Assembly: GCA_019633425.1 (NCBI GenBank) | Contig: WSUB01000347.1 | Coordinates: 1-18,856 of the forward strand | DNA from: Tulasnella sp. 424 | Taxonomy: Eukaryota > Basidiomycota > Agaricomycetes > Cantharellales > Tulasnellaceae | DNA: 18,856 bases | Reading direction: 5' to 3' | Shown: in pieces, positions 1-9,610 of the stretch | Numbering within the stretch: the stretch's first letter is position 1 | How the letters are laid out: the number at the start of each line of letters is the position of its first letter | The notes under the pieces: model-generated | Seen by the model: only the letters and a program-made list of their open reading frames with translations | Told to the model about the DNA's origin: nothing | Database searches by the model: none | Made by a program: the position numbers and the translations under genes

Positions 1-1598
1 AGACGACGCGATGACGTTGTCGTCGCGTTTCAGGGGTGCGGCCTGAGACAATTGTGCGGAAGTACGGGTAGAGAGCGGGGAGCACTGGCAAGCATAAGAT
101 TATGTCAGAATAGAGAGCCCTGGAAATACTACACGGAATGGGCACTTACTTGGGTTTGTTGTGGTACCATGATTGTGGTCCTATCACCAACCTACAAGAG
201 CATTGCGCGAAGATCAGCTAGCTTTACCGACTAGCGGCTAAGGAGATACACATACAGTGAGGGTTTAAAGAAGGATGTAGCAGACGAAAGCCGGCCGACA
301 AGGGCTGGAGGGTTCAGCGGGTGGTGACTGGGGTTAGAGGATATGGAGAGCTAAGCCGCTACCGAGAAGCAAGAAAAGGCGAGTGAATAGTATAGTTGAT
401 AGCGAGGAGCGTAGAGCTTTGTAGGAGCAGAGTTCTCTAAGGAAGGGGGAAGGTGAGGTGGGAGGTGGGGAGAGGCAGATGCTGTAGACGTGGAGGAGTG
501 GCCAAGTATATAAACGACGGGATCGAGTAAGCAACGGGACCAAATGCAGGCGTCATTTTCACTTGAACACGAGCCGAGGGCAATTATGAGTCGTTCTATG
601 GGGACTGAAGACCTGGATAGAGGAGACTCAGGCTCGATGAATGTCGAGGCGATTGGTCTGGAAAGCATCTGCCAATGGGCCCCTGACTCTCTCGCACCTT
701 CCATTTCCAGAAAACTTGAGCTCAGCGTTCCCCGCAATCAAAAGGTGCCACCAGTGGTCTATAGTCATAATTGACGTGCGGTAGGACGATATACTGAAGC
801 CGTGTGATATTATGATAGTATGGCAGCCAAGGATACATGGATAAATGAGATTCAACGGAGAGCGCAGCAACAAGCTTAGAATCCCCCAAACTGTCATATG
901 CTGAAGAAAAGGAGCGAAATCGTCAGTAGAGCCGGTCAATAGGATGTTTAGATAGGACATGCGTGAGGTGTTATCCTCGTGCCGTTTATGTGGATTGGTG
1001 GGGCAACACCGGCCCTTGCGATAGACGAGAGGGTTAGAAATTGAATTCGTGGTGACTTCACTGTGCAGATCGGAATCGTAAATGAGTCCCCGCTAGCGTT
1101 ACTGTAAGGAGAAAGAAGTGATCGAACGAGAACGATGCAACCGGGATCTGACCAAAGCAGCAACGACGTCCTCCCCGATCCAAGACGCTCAATCCACGAC
1201 GGTCACGACCCAGTCGCTTGTAATCTACATCGAATTTATAAAATTCAACATCAGTCAATCAACAATAGGTACATAGGCTGGGCGAAATACGAGTTGGGGA
1301 GAGATAGGTACGTAAATCGATATTCGGACAAGGCCTGGTCATACTCTGCATTAGCCTATTTCTGTTTGACCAACCCTCTCTTCACAGCTTCGTCAAATTC
1401 TCGAGAGAAACTTCGTAAAATTTCAGTATCGGGCGGGTCGTCAAGGACCTGAGACCTCTCGTCCGCGAAGATGGGCCCACAACAAGCTTTGCATAAACTA
1501 TCTGGGTTAAGAGGTGAATTTGAGGCCTGGCTTATGTTTGAGTTGACGCGTTACGAGCTGCGTTTCAGCTCACGGTTGCAACCCAGGTCGCTGCAAGG
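1..1598. other. Region without a supportable gene
   Basis: I see only short, unconvincing open frames on both strands here. None has family-like sequence or splice signals linking it to another frame. A 76-codon ATG frame on the plus strand (544-774) and a 110-codon frame on the minus strand (628-960) overlap each other and look like chance frames. The first 30 bases hold an imperfect palindrome built on CGACGCGA/TCGTCGCG. The stretch may hold untranslated sequence of a gene beyond the left edge, or decayed sequence; this cannot be settled from the window. Confidence 0.5.
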
Positions 1599-1971
1599 TC
1601 AAACTATGATTGACGGTGACGGCTGCGATTCCGGCAACAGTCGCTGCGATGGCACAAGTTTCATTTCGAACGCCCGATTCCTTCCCAAGTAGTCCGACAT
1701 GAAGTATTTGACCTTGGCCCGCTCTCCGAGATGATAGGTGTACCAATCCGTGACCGGATGGATCACAGTGAATAAGCAAAGGGTTACGAGGGTCGCGAGG
1801 TTTGGCCAATCAGCATCTAAGTCTGCTCCAACTGTATAGGCAAATGCTAGCGCACTGAGGCTGAAGAATAAGATTGTAGCGAGGGTTTGGAGAAATGACG
1901 AAAACCAAAGCCGGGTGATAAATCCGAGCCCTAGTTGCACAGCTGGGGTAGAGTTCGGTCGTTTAAAGGTA
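1570..1971 (-). other. Orphan hydrophobic ORF, possible exon or relic of a membrane protein
   Basis: The minus-strand frame that ends at 1599 is open from an upstream TGA near 1990 and has no ATG in its first part, so a complete gene would need an upstream exon. A possible acceptor (ctctaccccag) lies just before the hydrophobic part. The translation has two plausible membrane spans: one around FLQTLATILFFSLSALAFAY and one around LATLVTLCLFTVIHPV, followed by a charged loop (DWYTYHLGERAK). A third hydrophobic stretch (CAIAATVAGIAAVTV) lies directly downstream in a different frame, ending at 1570. No GT-AG intron of credible length joins the frames, so a frameshifted pseudogene is as likely as a real exon. 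I do not recognise the family. Confidence 0.3.
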
Positions 1972-2164
1972 AGACGCCGGCAGCCTCAGGGTTGCCATTG
2001 GGTTTGGTGGCGAAAATGATAGCATATCAGAGAAGGTGAATTTCGCGGCAGGAATATTCTTTCAGTATAATGACAGGGTCTCAGCACTGTCTCTGGCTGA
2101 GCGGACATCGAATGACTGGTCTCTAACCAGCACCACTTCACCTTACGACATCCCGTTCATCGAG

Positions 2165-2179
2165 CACACACACACACAC
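2165..2179. repeat. (CA)n microsatellite
   Basis: A run of seven CA dinucleotides plus a final C lies downstream of the ammonium transporter stop codon. On the transporter strand it reads as a TG repeat, probably in or just beyond the 3' untranslated region. The surrounding 2140-2480 interval is A-rich on the plus strand (T-rich on the gene strand), which gives a long but low-complexity ORF that I do not call. Confidence 0.85.
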
Positions 2180-2481
2180 CCAGGCAAAGAATGAGCTTAT
2201 AAGGTTCTCTATATAGATTAAGTGCAACTCCAATACCTCCAACAACATACAGTACAAGAAGAACAAAAAGAAACAAAAAAAACAAACCGTCGGGGTTACT
2301 AGGAGTAACAAAAAGAACACATACACCCACGTTTGAAAGGAGCGCAAAACAAAAGACAACAGGAAAGTAGAGAAGGAGAGCCCTTTGAGGGAGTAGCAGT
2401 TTTTGCCTTTGTTGGAATAGATGACGAAATTTTGAGAGGGGAAGGGAACATATACAGAAAAAGAGAGTGGGGGAAGCGAGT

Positions 2482-4772
2482 TTATTGACGCCCTCGGCTC
2501 ATGCTGCGGCGAGGAGGGGCAGGAACCTGAAGGTCGGGGTACTGAAAAAGGATAAAGATAAAGAAATTCGTCAGCTATATTGTAAATGAACGAGTCAGAC
2601 AATGTTAACGAACGCCATGACGATCTCCAGCAGCGTACACTTCGACCTTGGCGCCATTGGCCAAATCCTTTTCGTTGTCTGAAGGGACAGCGGTTTGGAC
2701 GCGTGATGGAGTTCGGGAAAGAGAGTGGCCCCCGTCAGCGTGGATGTCGGTGTACTGAAAAAAGGGGGAGGAAATGTCAATCTCAAGTTGATAAAATGAA
2801 AAAAGCGCGCAAGTATGCTTACCCCGCCGTGACGATCACCAGCAGCAACGATATCCTCCTTCATCGCCTCCTTCTCCTCCGCAGTCTGGCTCGGTGGGTT
2901 CCAAGCGTCGAACGCACGACGAACCTCAACAAAGTCCTGCACGAATTCACCGATATCGTGCTCGTCCATGCCGATGATCTCAGCCTCGTCAGACCCACGC
3001 AAGCTCAGGCCGGGGATCATGTCCATGGCCTTGCAGATGAGCGCGGTGACGACAAAGACGTACGCGCAGCACGCGCAGACGTAGGTGAACTGGATGTAGA
3101 GCTGCTTGTAGTTGCGTTGCATGAAGCCGCCGGGGATGGAGGTGTTGACTTCGTCGAGGGAGATGATGTAGTCGGCGGCGAAGATGCCGTTGAAGAGGAG
3201 GCCGATGATACCTGCGACACCGTGTTCACCGAACAAGTCGAGAGCGTCGTCGATGCGGGCCCAATGCTTGACTAAAACACGCCCAGTCAGTATGGGGGTT
3301 CGTTTTTCCCTTGGTACTCGGTATCACTCACTCTTGGTAGCATAATTGCAGCACACGCCGGCAACAATACCCAAAATAACGCTAGCCCATGGTGGGATCA
3401 TGCCGGAGCTTGGGGTGGCAGCAACGAGACCGGCGATGGTTCCGGAACAGAAGCCGACCATGGTGTACTTGCGGTTATGCCTGAAATCGAGCAAGCACCA
3501 AACGATACCCGCCATGGCAGCAGCGATACCGGTGTTCCATCCAGCGACGGCAGCGCGAAGGTTTGCACCAAAAGCGGAACCGGCGTTGAAACCTAGAGTT
3601 TGTGGGTGAGATAAGAAAAGAAGCAGTTGGAGTAAGTCTTGGCGCGTGAAAAGAAGGAGTTGACGGATAGATAAAGTGACGCACCAATCCATCCGAACCA
3701 GAGCATGAAAGTTCCGAGAGTGACGAGCGAGACGTTGTGGGGACGGAAGTTGATGAGTTCACGCTTAGCACGTCGGCCGAGAACCCAGGAATAGGCAAGA
3801 CCGCCGACACCAGAGCCGATCTCGACAGGTCCTCCTCCAGCGTAGTCAAGAACACCCCATTTCTGCACGACGAAAGCACCCAATCAGTAAGATTCGTGTT
3901 GTGTTGTTGTATAGGTACTCACGAATCCCCATCCGTTGACGTTCCAAGCCTAAAGGTAAAATAGGCGCGGTCAGTTTACATGTTCGGGAATGGACGTCCG
4001 ATGTCGAATGGGGTCACATGACGTTACGTACCCAGCAAGCGACGGGGCCGTAGACGATGGTTGTCCAAATGAAGGCGAAGACCATGGCGGGGAGCACACG
4101 ACCACGCTCGGCTACCGCGCCCATGAGGATACCAACGGTAACAGCCGCGAATTGGAGCTGATAGAACGAGTACAGCAGTTCAGGGATCAGTGGGGAACCG
4201 GGACTCGGCTGGTTCAGGACGTTTCGCAATCTGTATCATCGATAAAAGAAAATTTGAAAATGACGTGCGTGTGGTCAGACGACATGAGGTTATGCCCCAA
4301 TGGATGGAGAAACCGGTCCGTACCCGATGTGGTTGAGGTTGCCGATGAAGCCGTTGGTAGCGGATGAGGAAAAAGCGAGAGAGTAACCCCAGAAGTACCA
4401 TTGGATGATGACCACGGCGTTGGAAGCGACTACGACCCAGAGAAGGGAGAGTGCGCTCTTTCTTCGTGCGAGACCGGCGTAGAGGAACCCAAGACCTGGG
4501 ACCATGAACAAGACGAGTGCGCTGCATAGCAAGATGAAGGCGACATCTCCCTTGTCGAAGGCGGATCTACAAGCATACCAAGATCCTGGTGTTAGTTGAC
4601 AGGGAAGGGGGAGAGGTCAGACGGGGCAAAGGACGCACTGGTCAGCAGCTCCTGGGGGGGATGACGCCAAGCAGGGGCGAGGGAGGTCAGTTGGTCAAAA
4701 TTACAACATTGGAAATGAAACACCCTCACTCTTGAGCAGCATACGTGCCACTGGGTTGGTTGCACTCTCCAT
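2482..4772 (-). CDS. Ammonium transporter, Mep/Amt family (Mep1/Mep3-like pore)
   Basis: Plasma-membrane carrier for ammonium in the Amt/Mep/Rh superfamily. Exons on the minus strand: 4772-4730, 4651-4639, 4566-4324, 4230-4032, 3949-3923, 3862-3685, 3592-3332, 3271-2823, 2754-2614 and 2541-2482. All junctions are GT-AG and in phase, giving about 537 residues with the usual 11 membrane spans. Diagnostic stretches are VPGLGFLYAGLARRKSAL in span 1, the family signature DYAGGGPVEIGSG (181-193), and EHGVAGIIG around the conserved pore His338. The first twin-His position is Glu189, as in yeast Mep1 and Mep3. The start ATG has a strong context (caaaaATGG), and exon 2 is only 13 nt. The tail is uncertain. 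Exon 9 may read through to a TAA at 2605 (520 residues), or exon 8 may join exon 10 directly (490 residues). AATAAA overlaps the distal stop. One HGATAR site lies upstream. Confidence 0.94.
2518..2850 (-). repeat. Duplicated exon end and splice junction in the transporter tail
   Basis: Exon 8 ends with codons for AAGDRHGG, then a gtaagc donor, and the next acceptor is followed by TACACCGAC. About 210 bp further on, the gene strand repeats this pattern: codons for AAGDRHGV, a gttcgt donor, a pyrimidine-rich run ending in cag, then TACCCCGAC. Both exon ends and both exon starts match closely in DNA and protein (YTDIH versus YPDLQ). This looks like a tandem duplication spanning exon end, intron and next exon start. 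It makes exon 9 a phase-0 cassette, so inclusion, skipping or read-through all keep a valid frame. Confidence 0.7.
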
Positions 4773-6299
4773 TTTTGCCTCTAGCTACACTGAAAGAGAT
4801 GTAGAAGATGGAGGAGGAGGAGGGATGATAGTGAGGAAAGAGAGTCTGGTTGAAAATCTTGACGAGTGGGCGGGATCTTTAAGTAGAGGACTTGAACCGG
4901 ACGTCTCTCTTGCAATATTCGGAGTCCGCTCCGCACGTCAGGGTCCTTTGTTGTTGCTAATTTGCAATAGTTGGCATAAAGAGGCTTGCACCTCCTGCAC
5001 CCCGACCGATGGGGTTCCTCATGCCACACACCTCAGATCCCAAACCATCGAAGCATTTCGGCTACTCAAAACGTTTCCCTTAAACAAGAATGATGATGGT
5101 CGTACGAGTAGCAGTACGTTAGGTATAGGGAACGTCGGAGGCTGGCGTCCGGAGAGAGATCGGAGAGAAGAGGTGGTGCTTGGGGGGGGTTGCCGTCACT
5201 CGCTCCCGCTCCCATCAGAACACGCAGCCCTTCGTGGAAGCACATGTAACCCAATTTCACGACGATCCAATAGCTGATTAGATTGCGGCCGAACCGAATT
5301 CGTTTAAGTGAAAAAAGAGACCGGAGGGGCTTCGCGATCCTTGCGGAAGACACGGGAGGGAGTGTGGCTGTCATGGGACCTCGGCCGTTCGGAGAGTCTT
5401 CGCCTTCGGAGTTGTGCCTCAGTGCAGCCTCCCTCGACGACCATATGCAACATCTTGCCTCCTGCCTTCTGCTGCGCCTTCTCGTCACAGGCCCAACAAT
5501 GAAAGTCAAAGTCTAGTCATCATCGTACTTGTCCCTTCTCGTCGTAAAGATCCTTGTAACACTCCATGTGCATTACTACGACGCGCCTCATCGTCGGCCG
5601 ACTCCCGTCATTGCCATATTCAAACGGCCTCATCGTTGCTCGCAACAACCAAAGCGGGAAAATTTTCCCAGTGTCATCTAAGAGGGCAGGCAAGGTAGGT
5701 ATTTCCCCAACTGCGACTGAGAAGCAGCAAGGGTCCGTCTTTGGATTCTCCAATCAGATCTGGGAGATTTTAACGTAAAGACACCCGTTCCTTCTTTCCT
5801 GCCCTCGACGAAACCTACTGGTGGAGAAACCAAATATGTCACCATGGGCTCTCGACACTGGACATGCCGTACGATGGTCTGTGCACTGAGTCAGCTATGT
5901 AAGGTGTCTCCGCTCGATTCGGCCCCAACTTACTCCCTTTCTACTTGCCGGGCTAGGTCATGCCACCCAGACGTCTTTCGTCTAGAACCAATCACTACAC
6001 TTTCAACTCCAGAGTTAGACTACATGCTTCCATCTTCAGTTAACCTGCAGGACTTCCAGCCTCATTGTCTGCCATGTAGTTTACCCCTGCCGAGCTTTTG
6101 TTCCCTCGTGCAACACCCTGCTTGGCGCCTGACCTGCCCCCCTTTTCGCAAACGCCCGAACGGGTTTCCCGAACACCAATCTAAACCGAATGAGATATCC
6201 ATGATCGTCCACGGTCAATCGACCCCGATTTGTGAAGAGAGAGACAACAGGTTGCTTTCCCTAATATTTTCTTCACACCCGGCCATCACCGACACGACA
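4773..6299. other. Intergenic region upstream of the ammonium transporter
   Basis: This 1.5 kb separates the transporter start from the stop codon of the next minus-strand gene, so it should hold the transporter promoter and leader and that gene's 3' end. Long frames exist on both strands (plus 4732-5277 and 5844-6578, minus 5066-5509), but their translations are Ser/Pro/Arg-rich without family features. The longest plus-strand one runs antisense through the last exon of the neighbouring gene. A CCAAT box-like sequence sits near 5267. I see no RNA gene or repeat here. Confidence 0.5.
4826..4831 (+). promoter_or_regulatory. Candidate GATA-factor site (TGATAG)
   Basis: TGATAG matches HGATAR, the consensus for fungal nitrogen-control GATA factors. 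It lies 54 bp upstream of the ammonium transporter ATG, next to a pyrimidine-rich tract (gene strand, about 4780-4850) typical of fungal 5' leaders. Ammonium transporter genes are commonly under nitrogen catabolite control. A single six-base match is weak evidence, and I found no second clear site in the 1.5 kb upstream. Confidence 0.3.
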
Positions 6300-7688
6300 C
6301 TACTCTTCGTAATTCCTCAACCGCTCCTTTCCGGTCCATCTGTCTTCCCCACCAAAGTCAATCTTCAAGGCCCCCGAGTCCACGTTAACTTGCAGTTCCC
6401 AGATGTGCCCAGCTCGGGCACGCCAACTGTCTCCGCTGCAAAGAAGGAGTTAGTTGGTCGGCACAAAAGGCGCGTACGGAGAGCGGCCCGCCCATCCCAG
6501 GAAGAGACCGAATTGAATCATACTTTCGTTAACCCTTGTCTCATAAAGCAACGAAGAATGACGACAGACTCACGTTGAAGAACCATATGCAGAATCATCT
6601 CCTGAATTCACAACCCTCACACTGCCCGCCGCATTCGACTCGGCGTCGTACACCCACAACACTCGTCCCGGATAAACCTCTTTCCAGCCAAACTTGTCGA
6701 CGAGTCTATTAGTGTTTTTAGGGGAAGACGCGGCTGCGGAAGATGGCTGTTGTTGCTGCTTCTTTTTCGGCATCCCGGAGAACAAGTCACCTTGTGGCGG
6801 TCGGGGTTTCGGTGGAGCGGGCACGATCTGGACGTCGTTGAAGAGACGGAGGAGACGGATGTTTGGCGCGTTTTCGAGGAGAGCGCGAAGTGGGTCTGTT
6901 GGCTCTGGGTTGATGATGTGGAAGACTGATGGAATTTCAGTTTGGGAGGAGGATCCTTCTCCGGCGCCGCCGGTTGGATCGACGTCCATCGTCTGCTGCC
7001 CGCTTTCTTCCTCTTCTTCCTCTTCACTACTCTCACTGTCCTCACCCTCTTCGCCCTCTCCTTCCTCATTAGGTCCAGTAACCATACCCGAAAAACCTTC
7101 CCTCTCAGCCTCTTTCACTCGAGCGACGAATTCGTCCCAAGCCCCATCGTTGCTGAAATCCGTCCGCACGATCACACCCCTCGCGTTCACCACTCTAGCC
7201 TCTGAGGGCCCATCGTCCAAGTCCAACGGGTCCTTGTCGACGAGCCAAGGTATAGCCTGGACACCTTGCTTGCCCTATTCCGGAGGGGAAATACAGCGGA
7301 GGAGTCAGCCAGGACACGACCTCGATCGCGGAACGAAGCAACTTTGGGACCTTTAGCTCTTCGCTCTTTGCTTCAATTTCCGCAGCGTTGGACGCTTTCC
7401 AGACCTCCTCCACTGCTCGGAGCTTCCACCGTCGTCGACCTTCATTCGGGTATTGAGCTTTGATGTGCGGGTAGGTAGCCTTTCGACAACGAAAAAAACA
7501 AAACGAGAAAAAGGCGATTTTACGATCTCGATATCAGATGCCACCGCCGGAACTCTCATTCGGATTAAGCTCTCCGTACCGCTATTAAGATATTTGGAGC
7601 GTCCATAGTTTTGGGGTTGAGCGAAGAGTTGCCTCAGGCGAGGAAGCTGAGATCTCCTCGGCGTGATCATTAGCCAATGGGCGATCAT
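6300..7688 (-). CDS. Conserved-looking fungal protein of unknown function, 386 residues
   Basis: I do not recognise this family. Four exons on the minus strand join in frame: 7688-7524, 7479-7321, 7274-6574 and 6435-6300. Intron 3 is well supported: donor gtgagt, CTAAC branch site, acceptor tttgcag. It restores a frame ending in a protein-like tail (DSWRARAGHIWELQ ... GKERLRNYEE) before TAG. The intron 1 donor (gtaaaa) and intron 2 donor (gtcgtg, or gtgtcc 3 nt on) are weaker. The first 38 residues are rich in Arg and nearly free of acidic residues, which could be a mitochondrial presequence. Residues 56-170 form a compact charged region with AIPWLVDKDPLDLDD. Residues 176-198 are an almost continuous acidic run. 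Then come a predicted disordered linker with PKKKQQQQ and a C-terminal part with FGWKEVYPGRVLWVYD. A damaged copy of its exon 2 start lies in the NAT duplication. Confidence 0.75.
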
Positions 7689-7948
7689 GCCGGGGAACCA
7701 AATGAGTCCAAACCGAGTAGACTTCTATTAGTTCTTCAGTTATTTCTGAATTTTAGATTTTATTATTATTATTGAATTTTGATCGGCTCACATTCGAGCC
7801 TTTTGTAAGGTGGGGCTGGGGCAAATTAGGGTTTTGCTGGAACCCGTACCACTCAGTACACGGTGCGGTCCGCAAAAGCAGTGGGGACCGGAAGCCCGCG
7901 CAACGCTTCAGCCATCAGCTATCGCCTTGTAATTTGCAGTACTAGGCA

Positions 7949-8034
7949 CTTTCTAGACCTCGTCACTGCTTAGAGCTTCCGTCTCCCTTGGCCCCCGAAC
8001 AGCTACCGAGCTTTGAGCTTCCATCGGTAGGGAG
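7949..8034 (-). pseudogene. Degraded fragment of the neighbouring 386-residue-protein gene, exon 2 start
   Basis: On the minus strand this stretch aligns with 7475-7397, the end of intron 1 and the first part of exon 2 of the neighbouring gene. The clearest shared run is GGAAGCTCYRAGCAGTG followed by GAGGTCTRGAAAG. In the fragment the Trp codon TGG of that exon has become TAG, and several indels break the frame, so it cannot be coding. It marks a partial duplication of the neighbouring gene that preceded or accompanied the NAT segmental duplication, since the second NAT copy has the same fragment. Confidence 0.7.
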
Positions 8035-8466
8035 CCTAGGCAGAAGAACGATCGAGTGCCACGGCTGAATCGTCCGAACGGGATTCGGATGACTTCCCGC
8101 GACTACTGTCGGGACGGTTGAGCAACCAATATTCTGGAAAAAATAACGTGGAAAGTCCTTTGGGCTGGGTTGCCTGCAAGATCCTCGTGCCTGTGGAGCC
8201 TTTCGGTCCGTGGTGACAGCCACCCAATTAATCTCCCAAACTGGTCCAAACTGACTCTCGTCGCGACTGGTTCGTAGAGTAAGGCTACACCTCAGTCCAA
8301 GAAACGGCTGTACGAGGCAGCAGTCGACTCTAATCAGTGACCTGCTGAGACCCTCTTGAGATGAGAGCCTGCGGGCGGCCATCCCTCGCCGCTCCCTGCA
8401 CGCGACGTTCGACTTGTCACTGTCACACCATTTCGTAATACCAAGCCGAACCGCAAACGGTCACTA

Positions 8467-8485
8467 ATCAAAAAGTTCCATCACC
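8467..8485 (+). promoter_or_regulatory. Flank block conserved before NAT starts
   Basis: The sequence ATCAAAAAGTTCCATCACC lies about 20 to 40 bp before the NAT1 ATG. It is repeated almost exactly before NAT2 (10322-10340) and before the relic third copy (11599-11617), although the surrounding bases differ among copies. It may be part of the core promoter or 5' leader. It may also merely be recent common descent. Confidence 0.35.
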
Positions 8486-8503
8486 TCTCTCTCAACTAAA
8501 CCA

Positions 8504-9606
8504 ATGGTTGTCATCAAGCCGACCCCGTCTTTCTACGGCGATGATCAGTTGTCGGCGTACTTATCGCTGCTGAAGCTCTCAGCCATCAAAGGCCAGCCCT
8601 CGCTGGCGAACTTGAACAGCATCGTCAGAGCGCATCTGATGACGATTCCATGGGAGAACACGCAAATGCACTATGAGGCTGCGGGATATATGGATGTCGC
8701 TCCAGAAGCGATTTACAAACGGGCTGTGGTCGAGCGGGCTGGAGGCAGCTACTGCTTTGGACAGCAAACGCTCATGTTGGGCATGTTACTCGCGATGGGG
8801 TATAGGTGTGTGTCGGTTTTGTCTTGTTTTAGAGGGTCTCAACGTCTATTCATGCTCAAACCCCACAACGGGCTGGTAGAGCTTACGGGTGTACAGGGAG
8901 AGTCAACACGGCTCCAGAAGCAACCGACCCCGTTCAGTTCGAGGCGCGTGCCCATCTCGTCCTGCTTGTGCAAATACCCAATTCTCAACTCACACCGTCG
9001 GAAACGGGAAACGAAACTTACGTCGTTGATGTCGGGTTTGGACTGGGGATCGTACGACCCATGCTGTTCAAGGACGGCGAAGAGATGTCGGGCTTGTTCC
9101 CTCCAGAAATCCATCGTCTCGTCAAAACGTACCACCCCGGATCAAGCCTCGACACGACCGATCCATCCACACAGCCATTCGCCGAGGAGTGGCGTCTCGA
9201 GATCAACACGACCCGAACCGGACAAGAACTTCCCTTAGGGTCGTGGCGAACACTTTACCAATTCTCTCTAAACCAGTACTACCTGGAGGAGTTCGAGTGG
9301 ATGTCACATATGGTTCAAAGCCACCCCAAAAGCTTCTTCTGGAACAACTTGGCGGTCGTTCTCTACACCCCTGCTAGCGGAGAGTCGACGGAGGGCGGGA
9401 CGAAGATGGGCGTCAAGGTGATGATGGGTCCCAAGATCACGTACCGGGAGGAGGGCAAGTATGAGATCTTGAGGGAAATGAAGAACGAGGCGGATCGGAT
9501 TGCGGGCCTGAAGGAGTACTTTAACATCGACTACCCCTTGGATGCGGCCGTTAATGTTCAAAACAAGCACGGTGCGCTCGGGCCACATAGCTGGTGTTTC
9601 ACGTAA
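8504..9606 (+). CDS. Arylamine N-acetyltransferase, tandem copy 1
   Basis: Cytosolic enzyme that transfers an acetyl (or other acyl) group from CoA to the nitrogen of arylamines through a Cys-His-Asp triad. Exon 1 is 8504-8805 and exon 2 is 8880-9606. The 74-nt intron starts gtgtgt and ends ggtag, and joining them gives 342 residues. Seen in the sequence: Cys84 in RAGGSYCFG, His126 in ARAHLVLLV and Asp151 in YVVDVGFG, at the spacing expected for the family. The usual Glu after the Cys-Phe pair is Gly here. The N-terminal TIPWENTQMHY region is also typical. The length is above the 270-290 residues of bacterial and animal NATs, but fungal ones are often longer. The ATG follows a short leader shared with copy 2. 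In related fungi NATs can detoxify arylamines and plant benzoxazolinone breakdown products; the substrate here is unknown. Confidence 0.93.
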
Positions 9607-9610
9607 TAAA
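9605..9610 (+). terminator. AATAAA polyadenylation-like signal overlapping the NAT1 stop
   Basis: The stop codon TAA is part of AATAAA. The same overlap occurs at the NAT2 stop and at the distal stop of the ammonium transporter. Fungal polyadenylation signals are loose, so a functional role is not certain. Confidence 0.4.

Larger units (their letters stand above)
7689..8503. other. Intergenic region between divergent genes
   Basis: This stretch separates the 386-residue-protein gene (minus) from the first NAT gene (plus) and should hold both promoters. It starts with an AT-rich part including a short (TTA)n run near 7758-7774. From about 7797 it belongs to the duplicated segment. A 139-codon minus-strand frame (7963-8382) is not conserved in the second copy of the duplication, so I do not call it. 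Confidence 0.55.

Noticed and set aside
1..30. Quasi-palindrome around CGACGCGATGACGTTGTCGT at the left edge
   Set aside because: Pairing is imperfect, the stretch is cut by the window edge, and nothing nearby suggests an operator or terminator.
2138..2602. 154-codon minus-strand ORF rich in Phe, Leu and Val
   Set aside because: The hydrophobicity comes from a T-rich 3' untranslated stretch and a TG microsatellite. It overlaps the terminal exon of the transporter in another frame.
4732..5277. 181-codon plus-strand ORF upstream of the transporter
   Set aside because: It overlaps the transporter start codon on the other strand, shows only low-complexity GGA-derived Gly/Glu runs, and has no splice partner.
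5844..6578. 244-codon plus-strand ORF with an ATG in a good context
   Set aside because: It runs antisense through the last exon and intron 3 of the gene at 6300-7688, whose splice signals are strong. Its translation is Ser/Pro/Cys-rich with no family features.
7963..8382. 139-codon minus-strand ORF upstream of NAT1
   Set aside because: The homologous flank in copy 2 of the duplication has no matching open frame, and part of the ORF lies over the decayed gene fragment.
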